DNA of 64,000 nucleotides from Dipteris shenzhenensis (Eukaryota; Polypodiophyta; Polypodiopsida; Gleicheniales). A program made the translations under genes and the position numbers. Shown piece by piece: positions 1 to 10,928 of this stretch. Within the stretch, counting starts at the first letter, position 1. Each line of letters starts with the position of its first letter. The DNA is taken from NCBI GenBank assembly GCA_047967505.1, contig CM106538.1; one strand, 5' to 3'. A model generated the notes under the pieces. That model searched no databases. It was given only the letters and a program-made list of their open reading frames with translations, and had not been told where the DNA came from.

Positions 1-249
1 TGAATCATTGGGAAGGAAGCATGCAGTGTAAATGCATTACATGCAATCAGTTGTAACCAGTCAACCTGCCGAAGGGCTATTCGTGAGGACGATTTCCTGA
101 ATACAATGCACCGATTTGCACCATCTCCGGTCTCCTTCTTGGTTTAATCACAGTTGTAAGAGTTTGCTTGTATTTCAAACAGTTTAATCAGGCCAAGACA
201 TAATTTTGACAATTTTAAACGAATAAACATAAAACTTGAAAGTTTATAC

Positions 250-339
250 CTGCTCAGCGTGTACTGAAAAGGTACTCCATACATAATGACCAAGCGCCCA
301 TAGTGACGATCAAAATCAATACCTTCTGCAACTTTGCCC
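250..339 (-). CDS. XPD: XPD/ERCC2 TFIIH helicase, internal exon (helicase motif V; exon C)
   Basis: The 90-bp exon completes a split Arg codon and then encodes 29 residues beginning [18 protein letters not shown] and ending GVPFQYTLS. This is motif V of helicase domain 2 of XPD, the 5'-3' DNA helicase of TFIIH that opens DNA in transcription initiation and nucleotide excision repair. On the minus strand the acceptor (TTTATTGCAG) is at 341-340 and the donor (AGCAG/GTATAA) begins at 249. Intron phase is 1 nt in and 2 nt out, matching exon B upstream. The next exon, with motif VI, must lie left of the window. The reading is recognised from the conserved plant XPD/UVH6 protein. The intron boundaries are inferred from frame and GT-AG consensus. 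Confidence 0.93.
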
Positions 340-636
340 CTGCAATAAATGCCCAAGAACAGCTTTAACACCTCAGAAAATGGAGTTAGGGTTTGACCCA
401 TGAAATCCAAACATGCATACTGTGCTCTATGCACTTAGCATTGCTACTTACAACAGCAACCCAAACAGGCAGGGCCAGATCATCTGTTTACATATATTCC
501 GAGGTTCACACACATCGATATGCTGAATTTTTATCACTTCTCCTTTTGAATATAAATGTCAGCATTGTTAAGAATGGTTATTTGAGTGCCTTCTTGCAAA
601 ACTGTAAAAGGTAAGATATGGGCACATTAGCTAGTC

Positions 637-1180
637 TGTTAGGAACTTGTGGGTTCTACATATGTTACCCTACATTTCATTGGACTCAATTTAAACCATT
701 GTCGAATACACAACTCATCTCCCCATCACTCGTTTCCCTTCACATTATCACTTCCCACTACTCTCTCCTCACCCCCTTCCCACTCTTTCCATGAATCTTC
801 CTCCTCTTCTTTTCCCTCTCCAAGTTGAAACTCTCCCCTTTATTCATTGTATCAGAGCCCCTTCTTGGCTACAACTTCAAAGATGAGCTCTCCCTCTCTT
901 TCTGCTTCATTCCCTTCAGCTCAGATCTCCTTCACAATCGGACTATTAGATGTTCACGTCTTTCATGGGGAAAGCTTCTAGGTATGTCTTGAGTGAAACA
1001 ATATTTCTACTCTTTAAGAAATTGTCTCCTCTCTTGCCCCGCAAAATGCCCGATAAGTGATTGAATACTTCAGTAGCACTTGTACCTTGGTCAATGAAAG
1101 CACCAAGCAACTGTAGCTAGATTGATACGCATTGCCTCAAAGATTGTGGAGGATACAAGAAAGTGGATAAGCAAGTAGGT
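637..1180 (+). mobile_element. Ty1/copia-type LTR and decayed gag start
   Basis: The segment starts TGTTAGGAACTTG at 637 and reaches a CA end at 845-846, followed at once by TTGTATCAGAGCCCC. That is one base off the initiator-tRNA-Met primer binding site typical of plant copia elements, so 637-846 reads as a 210-bp 5' LTR. From 883 an ATG opens a broken frame with stops that still reads like copia gag. No matching 3' LTR was found in the window, so this is an old fragment. Confidence 0.5.
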
Positions 1181-1189
1181 AGTGACCAA

Positions 1190-1360
1190 TGTAATAATGG
1201 GTTAGGGACACTTTTTGACTTTACGAGATTCTTCCCTCTAACCTCAATTAGAGGTCGAGTTAGTCACCACACATGTGACCCTAGTTAGGGTACATCCTAG
1301 GGTTTTGTCTTTATGACTAATTTAGTGTTCTCTTTCAGCTTCCATTTGGTATCAGAGTAG
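1190..1360 (+). repeat. Second LTR-end-like segment with primer binding site
   Basis: Bases from about 1190 resemble a plant LTR start (TGTAATAATGGGTTAGGG). At 1344 they run into TTTGGTATCAGAGTAGGC, a near-perfect initiator tRNA-Met primer binding site. No coding capacity or partner LTR is visible downstream. The stretch 1361-1663 shows nothing further. Confidence 0.35.
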
Positions 1361-1664
1361 GCTTCCCGTGCTCCCCACAGCACCTCCCCTACACCTGTGG
1401 AGCATTTCTATCACAAAAACCTTGTGTTTCATCCTGAAGAAAGCCTGCAAAAGTTTTGTGTTTGATCAGCGGCCTTCATTTTTCATCTCTGGCGAGCTCC
1501 AAGAGCTGCTCCTAAGGTAGGCGACTGATTTTGGAGCAGTCTTGCATTTGCTGAAGCCATTCTCTCTGCTAGTCGGATGTCTTTTGCCTTTGTTTGAAAC
1601 GGCTTTGTTGTCTAGAGCAAGCACCTTTAGGCGACTTGCTTCCCAGCCCTGTTCCAACCTTCTC

Positions 1665-2345
1665 CATAGTTGCTAGTCAAAACGGAAGAAATAGAAAAAC
1701 CAGGGAAATTGAGTTTCTGGCCCCCGCCGAAACGGAAACGGAAGAAACGGCAATATGGCACAATTTATGTATAAAAAGTTAATTTTTATACATAATAAAA
1801 TTATCAATAGAGTGCAAATTATACATAATACAATTATCTATACTTGAAGCATCATGCATGCTTCTATGATTCTAAATTCCTATGATGATTGATCTATCTA
1901 TTATTGTCTATTATCCATAAATGATGCTTCAATCAACATGCATCATGAACTAAGTTCTAGCTTCTAACTTCTAACAAGTTTGAAGTTACAACAATTTGAA
2001 GTTTGAGAGGGAGGGTGGAGAGGTAGGAGTCGAAGGAGGATGCGAGGTAAGAGAGGAGAGGATGGAGGGATGGAGAGCTGAAAGCAGGCTGAAAATGGAG
2101 AGCAGCTACAAGCCTACAAGATGGAGAGGATGGAGAGCAGGCTGCGGGTGCCAGGGCTCAGGAATCAAAGATGGAGAGGCTGGAGAGCAGCAGCATGAGA
2201 GGCGGCGGAAATGACGACAAGAGGCGACGAATCAGCGAAAAATGGTTTAATCAAAAGAGGGCCATCCAAAAAAAAAAAAAAAAGATTGCGAAACGTATCT
2301 GTGTTTCCGTTTCCAGGCCAGAAACGGCTGTTTTTGGTAACTATG
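1665..2345. mobile_element. hAT-like MITE candidate with long imperfect terminal inverted repeats
   Basis: The left end (CATAGTTGC, CAAAA, GTTTCTGGCC, GAAACGGAAAC in order from 1665 to about 1740) recurs as the reverse complement of the right end (2345 back to about 2300). The left arm has extra bases. The termini read CATAGTT...AACTATG. Flanking 8-mers ACCTTCTC (1657-1664) and GCCCTCTC (2346-2353) match at 6 of 8 positions, as expected for a degraded hAT target duplication. The interior is AT-rich then purine-rich, with a 16-base A run near 2268, and has no transposase. Confidence 0.45.
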
Positions 2346-2954
2346 GCCCTCTCGAACAGATTTCTTGGCAAGCGACTGGTTTTTTGGCACTTTTTGAGCT
2401 CTCTGTCTATCTTGGACTGTTTCTCACCTCCTACAAGACTCCTACAACAGGGCAACTTTAACAAGAGCAATTTTGGTGCATTTCGAAGGAGTTTTTCAGA
2501 GAAAACAGCTGCTGATTGTCAGTTCCAGACTGTTTTGATACATTTGCTGCCAATTGCCTCTTTTTAAGAGCTTTTAGAGGTGCTACAGCATAAGGCAACC
2601 ACTTTTCTTCTGTTTTTCTTGCTGCAGCACACATTTCTAAGGAAGCTGCGCCTGTTTTTCACATGCAACACGTTTTTTGAGGTGAAATTTGGGATTGTTT
2701 TCCGGTTTACCAGCTGGTCAACTCATTTGGAGACTGTTTTTGAGTTTCTAGAGCTGCCTACTAGCTGTTTTGAGCCTGGTTCAAGCAGTCTTGTGAAGGA
2801 ACAGCTTGTTTTTTGCACCCCGAATGCATTAAGAGCCCACTGCCATTTGCTATTTTGGTCAAAACAGAGGTGATTTCAGTGGGATATATGCATTATTAAT
2901 GCCAAGCATTGGCTAGTTTGGGCAAAGATTCAGAGTGTGCGATACACTTCCAAG
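2346..2954. other. Intron sequence without recognised feature
   Basis: The stretch carries T-rich coding-like frames such as the one at 2580-2873, but no domain is recognisable. It is probably the left flank or leader of the older copia into which the TR-GAG element inserted. Confidence 0.4.
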
Positions 2955-3243
2955 TGTTGGAACATTGAAAGGAAAGAGTAGAGTGGACACAAAATCAGAA
3001 TACTTGCTTATAGAATGAAGAAAAGAGAGGTCCTTAAGTAGGCACCTCATACAAGGTCACTGACATCACTGATGACCTCAAAGCTCCACAATCATCTCCT
3101 CAATCTGCTCCTAGATTCACTCAATCATCCTATGTGGCTTTTCCACCACCTAACTGTGCTTGTGGGCACCTAACTGTGCCTCTAGCACTCACACATAGAA
3201 ACATAAGGTGTGCCTGAGGCATACACCTTGAGATATCCCAACA
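2955..3243 (-). repeat. 3' LTR of TR-GAG element
   Basis: Direct copy of 5291-5579 with TG...CA ends. It is preceded, in the element's orientation, by the polypurine tract at 3244-3254. Confidence 0.92.
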
Positions 3244-3618
3244 AACCCCCCCTCAAGGAAATGCCTCAGGCTATGTCAAGGATACATCTAGTCTCATAGT
3301 TTCTCATGCCATCTCATGGTGGTCAAGGATAAATCTATGGCTAGGTTCTCATGCTAGCAAGGGTTCCCTTGGGTGTAAGGTAAACAAAAAGGGATACAAA
3401 AAGACCTTCCAATGGTTATCTCCCCTGCATGTACATGCACACAATGTCTGCAGGAGGTACCATGGAACAAAACATAAACATGGCCTACATCATAAGGTGA
3501 CCAGAGGTGTTTACAAAACACACAAAACACAATAGTTTATTTTCATTCATTTTGGAGGACTATCCAGGCTGAGTACCTTGACATAAAAAGAGAGATCTGG
3601 AGCATACATAGAGATGAT

Positions 3619-4506
3619 TTAAAATGCATAATCTTCATGGGATGCCTCATCTTGTGGAGGCTCATTCACTGTAAGTAGATTTGCATTTTCTGTCTTTGCT
3701 TTGGCTCTGCAAAACTTCTCACTATGGTTGTTTTTGCCACAGTGCTTGCATGGATTAACTTTGACGCAGTCCTTTGAAAAGTGATTTGTCTTTCCACAGT
3801 GATTGCAAGGAGTATACTTGCCCTTCTGGAATTTCATAACATAAGCAGTGTCATTGCCTTTCCTTAGCTCCATATGCCTTTCTTCTTCTTGGAGAGCTGA
3901 GATAATACCTTCAAGGTTAGGATTGGGAAGATTTTTCAAAGTGCTAACAATGTGATCAAAACTTTCAGGCATACTCTTAAGTAACACTGCCATAGCATCA
4001 TCAGGGGTGATAGGAGAGTTGATAGAAGCTAATTGAGTCATAAGACTCCGCATATAGTTGACATGAGCAGCTAAAGTAGTATCACTTGCCATCTTTAATT
4101 CAAAGAAAGAGATTTTAAGTGATAGTTTAGAGATGTGAGAGCTTGCACCAAAAATCATGTCTAGCTTCTGCCAAGCTTCCGAAGGAGACTCCAAGTCAGA
4201 GATATGATGTATGTAATCATCACCCAAAGCTAAAGCAATTATACCATATGCTTTTTCTTCTGCCGGTCGTGTCGGAGTTGAAGATTGTCCAGCATTTGAG
4301 GCCGTAGAAGAAGCGGTAGGAGTAGGTTTGACAAGTCCCCATAAGTTCTCCCGCATCAATGCAAATTTCACCTTCATTTGCCATGTATGGAAGCCCTTTC
4401 CATTGAACTTCTCAAGATTATATAAGGTAGCCATGAGAGGGTCTAACCCAGATATTGGGCAATGTCTATCTCTCTTACAAGGCAAAAATAACTGAAATAC
4501 TTCCAA
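3619..4506 (-). CDS. Copia-type GAG with two CCHC zinc knuckles (sole gene of TR-GAG element)
   Basis: This intact 295-codon frame is the nucleocapsid polyprotein of the element. It would package the element RNA into cytoplasmic particles. The likely native start is the Met at residue 25 (4434), where the sequence becomes MATLYNLEKFNGKGFHTWQM, the usual start of this gag family; the first 24 residues may be leader. The UBN2/retrotran-gag region spans roughly residues 40-215 (LWGLVKPT, SEAWQKLDMIFG, MPESFDHIVSTL). Two knuckles of form CX2CX4HX4C follow near residues 233-246 (CNHCGKTNHFSKDC) and 252-265 (CKHCGKNNHSEKFC). The tail is acidic and ends EDYAF before a stop. No pol frame follows. The intact frame agrees with the young LTRs. 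Confidence 0.9.
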   Translation of the reverse strand: MEVFQLFLPCKRDRHCPISGLDPLMATLYNLEKFNGKGFHTWQMKVKFALMRENLWGLVKPTPTASSTASNAGQSSTPTRPAEEKAYGIIALALGDDYIHHISDLESPSEAWQKLDMIFGASSHISKLSLKISFFELKMASDTTLAAHVNYMRSLMTQLASINSPITPDDAMAVLLKSMPESFDHIVSTLKNLPNPNLEGIISALQEEERHMELRKGNDTAYVMKFQKGKYTPCNHCGKTNHFSKDCVKVNPCKHCGKNNHSEKFCRAKAKTENANLLTVNEPPQDEASHEDYAF

Positions 4507-5290
4507 AGTATGAGCACTTGATGTAGCAAATAGTAGTGACTAGATTTCAAGCAGTGATGCTTCCTTTTACATGCTTCATAGAAGTGGATGAAATAAACAC
4601 TTTCCAATCAAAACCAGGTCTAGCAAGTCAAAACAAAACTGAAGCAACACTTGTAGTGAAGTTATTGAAAACTTCAAAAGACCAGAAATGCTAGAGTAGC
4701 ATTTTATGTAGCATCATTTTCAAAAGCATGTCAAAACTGTCAAAACTAGAGAGCTGAACTTGGAGGGCTCATAGCTCACTCTTCAAAGCAAAAGAAAGGG
4801 GGCTTTCTGAGGCAAAAGAAAGCTGGTATACCACAGTAGATCCTCTGGGAAGAAGAGGCGAAAATATGCGTCAGGTCGCCTTCTCCTTCTTCAACAAAGT
4901 CGACTGGTTTTTCTCTGTTTTCTCCTTCAATATGCAGCCATTGCTGCTCAGATTTCAGCACAAGGTAGCTCTAGGTATGGAGAAGCTTACCCTGAAAGGA
5001 ATTAGACAAAGACGGAGCAGGCGCAGAGAAAACGCAGGAAGAAGAATCGACGACTTTCGTACATTGGCGACCGGTAGAGCGTGTAGTTCTTCAATTGCTT
5101 GCAGCCCGAAATTCGCCCCAACAAGAGGGATCTCCAATTGGAAGGGCGTGGGAAATGGGTGAGAATTGGAGGAGAACAAGCTCAAGCAAATTTTTGGAAG
5201 AAGAGGGAGAGATGGTGAAGAAGAAGAAGAGGAAGAACATGATGATGTGGCAGAAATGGGCTCAAGGGGGATCAAATGGCTCTGATACCA

Positions 5291-5579
5291 TGTTGGAACA
5301 CTGAAAGGAAAGAGTAGAGTGGACACAAAATCAGAATACTTGCTTATAGAATGAAGAAAAGAGAGGTCCTTAAGTAGGCACCTCATACAAGGTCACTGAC
5401 ATCACTGATGACCTCAAAGCTCCACAATCATCTCCTCAATCTGCTCCTAGATTCACTCAATCATCCTATGTGGCTTTTCCACCACCTAATTGTGCTTGTG
5501 GGCACCTAACTGTGCCTCTAGCACTCACACATAGAAACATAAGGTGTGCCTGAGGCATACACCTTGAGATATCCCAACA
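5291..5579 (-). repeat. 5' LTR of TR-GAG element, with primer binding site at 5278-5290
   Basis: The LTR abuts a 13-base initiator tRNA-Met primer binding site with no spacer. Differences from the 3' LTR are a T/C change near base 11 and one T/C change in the CACCTAA(C/T)TGTG stretch. Confidence 0.92.
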
Positions 5580-7545
5580 CCGAGCAAGGGAGGCTTGTGG
5601 ACAATCTTAAGGTGCAAGTGTTGGCTTTTGCCACAGCACGTGAACTTCGAGTTTGTTGCCTTCCTACAGGTACTTGGAATGCCTCAAAACAACCCCAATG
5701 ATATTTTCGATATCCTTGCCTAGGAGGATAAGTTGGATGGCACCAACTATTCCCTTTAGAGTTTTATGTTAATCTTTTGGTTGCCAAAGGGCTTTGGGAC
5801 TATCACATGCAATGAAGCCCATCCCGCTCCTGTTGCGCTAGGAACAACTCCGCAGCAAGGGAGGGTCGTGGCGGTGGTGCAAGGTATGGGCAACAAGGAC
5901 AAGCGCAAGCAGCTGCAAGTAATACTACTAAGCAGAGGAGATGGAATACTCGTGATGCACAAGACTTATCCTTGATCTCACCTTAAGTGAAGAGGTCTCT
6001 TATTCCTCATATTCAGTCTTGCCGAACTTCAAAGCATGCTTAGGATATTTTGGAAGCTATGTATCAAGCTCATAATGAGGCTAGAGTCTCATTCTTGTGG
6101 CGGTGCACATGGATGAAGGGGATTCTATGGCAAACCATAGCACTAAAATTCAAGATATGCATAAGCAATTGTTGAATATAGATTAAGTCATTCCAGATTC
6201 GCAGCTTGTTTCTACTACATTGAACTCCTTATCAGAGTCTTATCTTTCCTTCCATGTGCCACTCAATTTATCTATGAGGTAAAATCAAAAGCCTCTCACT
6301 TTTCAAGAGGTGGTAGGAGACTCGAAGGAATATGTCAGCAAGTGCGCATAGTGGAAGCACACTTATGCTGCGAAAGATAATGGTCAAAGGAAGATATCAG
6401 CCCAGATATAATACAAGTCATAGTTCTAGACATACTTGTAGACATGTTTGTGGTAAGGATAAATAGAATGCCGGTATGTCTCATTAGAAAGCAAAAATGC
6501 CATTATTGCAAAAAGTTGGGTAATCACATCAGTGAGTGTCTGAAGAGGCTAGCAAAGGAGAAGAGAAAAGAGTCAAGAGTCAAGAGTCAAGTATGGCTAT
6601 TTCAGGTTCAGCCACTAATGTAGAAAATGATGATGCTTCAGCTCATCTTGTGAAGCTTGTTCACTTGCAATTATGACCCCTCTTGGGAGTCACGCACTTT
6701 CAGCGTGAATGAAATGGTGGACACTTGGTATTTTGATAGTGGGGCCTCTTGACACATGATGTCTAGAAGAGACTTGTTTGACATCTTGTCACGTGCACCG
6801 TTCGCAAGAAAATCTCACGTGCCAACAATTCTTCTTATCTGGTTAAAGGGATTGGAGAGATTTTGCTCACAATCCTGGATGGCTCCAATCTCCACATCCA
6901 GGATGCCTTGTTTGTCCCTCATATTAAAAAGAATTTACTTTCCGTATCCTCTTTAACTTGAAGAAGTTTAAGTCATTTTTTAGGATGACCGATATGGTCC
7001 GTGACAGAGAGAGTGATTATTCTTTGGTTTTGACAAGCACACTTTGTCACAGTTTATTTCTGCTTGATGCCTGTGATAAGAGAGCACATTCAGCATATGA
7101 AGCTTCTACATCTACATCTCCCATGCGAGATGTAGAGTTATGGCATGCTCAATTTGGGCATGTGAACTCTGGCCGTCTTATGTTATTGCAGAAATTTAAA
7201 ATGGTGGATGCCTTACCTCATTTGGAAGCCCCTCGTAAGCACGTATGTGAGGACTGTATTTTGGGCAAAATGCATATATTTTCATTTCCTAACAGTCTGC
7301 TAAAAAATTGCCACTTGTACAAGTGACATTTGCGGTCCGATGCGCATTGCGGACCCAATCCCTTGGGAGCCATTTCTATTTCGTTACTTTTATACATGAC
7401 TTCATGAGATTTACTTGGGTCTAGCTCTCAAGCAAAAATAGAAGTATGCACTGTGTTTAAGCAGTTATTATTTTGGTAGAGAATCGTATGCACTGTGTTT
7501 AAGCAGTTGTTATTTTGGTAGAGAATCAATCTTGTTGTGTAGGGA
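5580..7545 (+). pseudogene. Decayed Ty1/copia gag-protease-pre-integrase region
   Basis: Reading through stops and frameshifts, 5729 onward gives the copia gag start (KLDGTNYSL), then UBN2-like gag to about 6400. A CCHC knuckle (CHYCKKLGNHISEC) lies at 6498-6539. The protease active-site run WYFDSGAS followed by HMMSRRDLF is at 6726-6770. The GAG-pre-integrase domain (ELWHAQFGHVNSGRL) sits in the open frame 6958-7326. Integrase core sequence begins after 7330 and ends in a 42-bp tandem duplication (7444-7485, 7486-7527). The TR-GAG element inserted at the left edge. Many stops make it inactive. Confidence 0.8.
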
Positions 7546-7925
7546 TGAAGACCACGTTGATCTCTCTTGCATGTAGGCGCTCTCAAACATAGCAACAATG
7601 TATCTCTACGGGTTTCGTTCGTGCATAAAACACAGGATTCCGCATCACAGCAATGGCACTTTGACTGTCCGTGAGAATTGGAGTAGACTCCTCCAATGAT
7701 GCATGTAATAAGCCAGCCAACACCTCAACCAAACACAATCGATTGTGGTTCTAAAAGCTGCCACGTACTCAGCCTCATAGGATGAGGTAGCAACCATAGA
7801 CCATTCCTTGGTCAACCAAGAAATGGATGAGTGTCCAAGAAAGAAACAATGATCATTGGTTGACTGCTTAGTATCAAGGTCACCAGCCCAATCAATTTTA
7901 TGAAACATGAGATCTTGCTTTTGGT
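7530..7925 (-). pseudogene. Ty1/copia RNase H fragment, opposite strand
   Basis: Read on the minus strand, 7908 downward gives DWAGDLDTKQSTNDHCFFLG, SISWLTKEWS and SSYEAEYVAA. A frameshift then leads into TDSQSAIAVMRNPVFYARTK, the 3' part of copia RNase H. It meets the plus-strand copia fragment head-on near 7528, so two copia pieces were joined by rearrangement or deletion. No reverse transcriptase core remains. Confidence 0.8.
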
Positions 7926-9089
7926 GATGGGTACCTCAGGTACATTTATGATATGGGACAACAGCAAGATGCAAAGACAAGAGGTGAAGATGAGGACTTT
8001 GGACGGATGTACATTTCAAAGACTCAGGATAGTATCTCAGTATTAGAGGACGTGGTGCATTGATCCAGATCCATACACAACAAAGGAGGAGGCTTGGAGG
8101 TTTTGGGTTTGAGATAGGAGACCCTTGCAAAAGCTTCAATGGGACCCATGAGAGTGAGTTTGGAGAGAGTCGAGACCCTTTCATTCAAGATGCCTTTTAT
8201 CACTTATTCAATGAGATTATGCAACCAAATATTCCCCTTTTCAGCTATTCAGTTAGATTAGGCAGCAGGGATGGCCCGCTAATAGCAGAAATGTACCAGC
8301 ACAGGCAGGGACTCTCTCAGCGGTCTCTTGAGGATGTTTGGTGCACACTCTAGAGGACAATTAATGGCCAAGGGCAATCTCCCACTTCCTTTGACTTTTG
8401 GCACATAGAACCCTCCCGTCGGTAGTCTCAAGGCACTTCATTTGGAATCGCCCATTGGCACAAAAGCTTCGGAGGAGAGCTTTGAGGATGGTCTTCACTG
8501 TGATTCACGATGAGATGCTGGTGGCCTAGGGCAGTGGCCTGGGTTACAAAAAGAGGACTTGTGGATATGAGGATATTCAGGGGATTTTGTCCTTCAAATT
8601 AGTGGGCATGAGTTGACCTTCATCCATACTCCCACCTCCACAAAGAAGGTGGACACTCGGACATAGATGGTAGTTGATAGCGAGCATCATTGCCGGGTAC
8701 ATATGGACAACTAGATGTAGGCATGCTATAGAGCAATAGACCACATCAGCCTCAGAGACAACACTAGCCAGCATTTGGCTACATATCATTCATACTCTCA
8801 GAGGTAAATAGGATAGATTCCAAGGAGACTCAGATCGGGATAGGCACTAATTGGAGCAGCTCCTTCTTGTGACTAGCCCGTGCTCAATTACTCAACTCGA
8901 GCTCCAAAGTCACACCCTTGACCAGCCCAAGAGCATGTACGTACAGCTTATGCTCCAACATATCAAACAGCTACAGCCCCTTGAATGCACGCATGAACCT
9001 GCCTTGCAGCTTCAGCCAGCCCGTGATCACATGTACAGACCAATCCCATCAGCAAGTTCGCCCCTTCATCTCGTGCATGCTCCTTTCTC
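7926..9089. other. Intron sequence without assigned feature
   Basis: Frames such as 8060-8353 (+) and 8577-8789 (-) are open but match no domain I recognise. No terminal repeats or poly-A tail are visible. The right edge grades into the family-1 LINE endonuclease remnant. Confidence 0.4.
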
Positions 9090-10060
9090 CGAACCATAGA
9101 TATGAGTGGTCTCAAGTGTGACTTGAAAAGGACAGCCACTCCCCAGAGAGTCGTACTCCGCTATCTCTCCTCAACTCCATCCTATGAGCTGACTCCCATG
9201 TGTATCTTGTTACTGTGGGCAGCCCTCTCTCTGGGCTCTCATGTGTCTCAGTGTAGAAGATCATATCTCTATTATTGTATGTCTTCGAGAGACCTCCCAA
9301 GTAGACCATAGTGTGCCATTACAATTCCATACTGCTATTTTCAGTCTGGTGGGTACACACATCCTATGAGCTCGACACTAATTCCCCCTCTTCCTTCTTT
9401 TCCTTTTCTTCCTTATCCTCCTTGTCTCCTCTTTCTCAGATGATCACCCTACCATCCCTATATACAGCCCATTTCCATACTTCTCTTGCTGCCATTACTC
9501 GTACCATACCTTCCCATCGGTGTTCTTGTTGTATAAGTGTGAGGTCATCATCCACGTAGATCATGGTTCCCTTCAAAGTCGCTCTCGTGCTCATAAGGGT
9601 CTTCCTATCCATGGCTGTCAAAAACTTGGCTTAGTCAGTGACTCAGGTTTACCCACCCTCCAAGCTGTCTCACAAGTGAGATTAACCCCCGTTTTTATGA
9701 ACAGTATCTTGGTATCTCCCATTAGAGTGTCTCCCATTGGTAGACCCCTCACAAAGACATTTAGCGCTTTGTTGGTCCTCTTTTCCTCCTCAAGTGCCTC
9801 TGAGATGAATTCTTTCTTTGGGGCTGTTGTGCCCTTTTTTACCACATCTTTCAATTCCATCATCTTGGCTTCCCCGTTGCTGATTTGTTGTTTAAGCTCA
9901 GCATGTGTGCCTTGCATTGTTTCCTGCATGGTTGCAATCTCCTTCTTGATAGTGGCATTTTCTGTTTTTAGCTTTTCATTGCTTTGTAATTCCCTTCCGG
10001 AAACACTTTAATGTCCTTATTTGCTGCACTTCAATTTCAAGGGCATGCATCCTGTCCTGA
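9090..10060 (-). pseudogene. Family-1 LINE fragment: ORF1 and start of endonuclease
   Basis: On the minus strand 9929-9618 encodes ORF1 protein (EALEEEKRTNKALNVFVRGL) with a coiled-coil-like N-terminal part. It continues in another frame to about 9436 (MDRKTLMSTRATLKG, KWAVYRDGR). The endonuclease start VWNCNGTLW, FYTETHESPERGL and YTWES lies at 9335-9190. These match the intact element at 47112-52352 block by block, though diverged. The reverse transcriptase is absent, so the fragment is truncated at about 9090. ORF1 of this family probably binds RNA; that role is by analogy with other LINEs. Confidence 0.7.
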
Positions 10061-10928
10061 GCTTGTTTTTTTCACATATCCATTCAGCCCTTTCTTTCTT
10101 CCATTCCTCCTTTTTGCCTCTTTTTTTTTTTCATTCCTCTTGCATTTCCCCCCCGTGTTTTTTCACTTCAGCAAGTGTCTTGTCTACATGTGCTTTCTCC
10201 GCAAGGAGGGCCATGTTTATAGATTCCAAAATGTCCATTTTTTCTATCAATGCAAGACATATCTTTTGAAGCCTTTTGAGACATTGGATGTAGTGTTTGG
10301 AGTTGTCCCTACTGTGTAGGCTGTCATGGCATTGTCAAGTGCTTGTTTCCCCCAAATATCCTCTACACATGCTCGTGTAGGCGTTGTGCAATTTCACTAT
10401 TTTGCCACTGTTTTGCAGAGATGTAAAAGTGCAGAAATAAATGGATTCCTCACATATTTATTGTCCTGACTGATCTTCAGGTATGCTGATTGCTATTTCC
10501 TGTCCTTCCTGACCTTTTTTCAGGGCTGCATTGCGTGAGTTTGATGTTGAGGTCCTTCCTTCTGCACTCTTGAATCTGAAACTGTCTTTCTTCCTGCCTG
10601 TTTGCAGCTAGCGCATGTCCCGTGTGACTTGCGCGGCTATTTGTGAATGGCGCAGCAGAGAGCCCCTTTGCGGGGGCCTATGGAGGTGACCTAGCGGCCA
10701 GCAGCCCACGTGGGGGGCTGCGGGGGGGTGTACGGCGGCAGAGGATCCGGCATAGGGGCTAGAAGAGATCCACGTAAGGGCTAGAGGAGGCGCGCGAGCA
10801 GACCAGCCACAAGGGCCACGAAGGGCTGGTGGGGAGGGAGGGAGGGGCTAGAGGAGGGGTGGGAGCAAACCGACCACAAGGGCCACGAAGGGCTGGCAGG
10901 GAGGGAGGGAGGGGCTGAGATAGGATGA
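10061..10928. repeat. Unassigned intron DNA with a GC-rich 66-bp tandem duplication
   Basis: No coding domain is seen. Between about 10795 and 10925 a G-rich unit containing ACAAGGGCCACGAAGGGCTG, a GGGAGGGAGGGAGGGG tract and GGGGCTAGAGG occurs twice in tandem with small changes. The tandem G-runs could form G-quadruplexes. Confidence 0.5.

Larger units (their letters stand above)
2955..5579 (-). mobile_element. Complete non-autonomous GAG-only LTR retrotransposon (TR-GAG type)
   Basis: Two 289-bp direct repeats (2955-3243 and 5291-5579), each TGTTGG...CCAACA, bound a 2.05-kb interior. On the minus strand the 5' LTR is followed directly by TGGTATCAGAGCC (5290-5278), complementary to initiator tRNA-Met. 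A polypurine tract (GAGGGGGGGTT, 3254-3244) precedes the 3' LTR. I count two differences between the LTRs, so insertion is recent. Flanks CCAAG (2950-2954) and CCGAG (5580-5584) look like a 5-bp target duplication with one change. The only gene is gag; protease, integrase and reverse transcriptase are absent, so it must borrow them from an autonomous copia element. Confidence 0.9.

Noticed and set aside
1-130. Next XPD exon (motif VI region) at the left edge
   Set aside because: Minus-strand translation in three frames shows no ARLEYL or QCVGR-type sequence.
8060-8353. 97-codon plus-strand frame (GSRDGPLIAEMYQHRQGL)
   Set aside because: Looks protein-like but matches no family I know and has no supporting context; not called as a gene.
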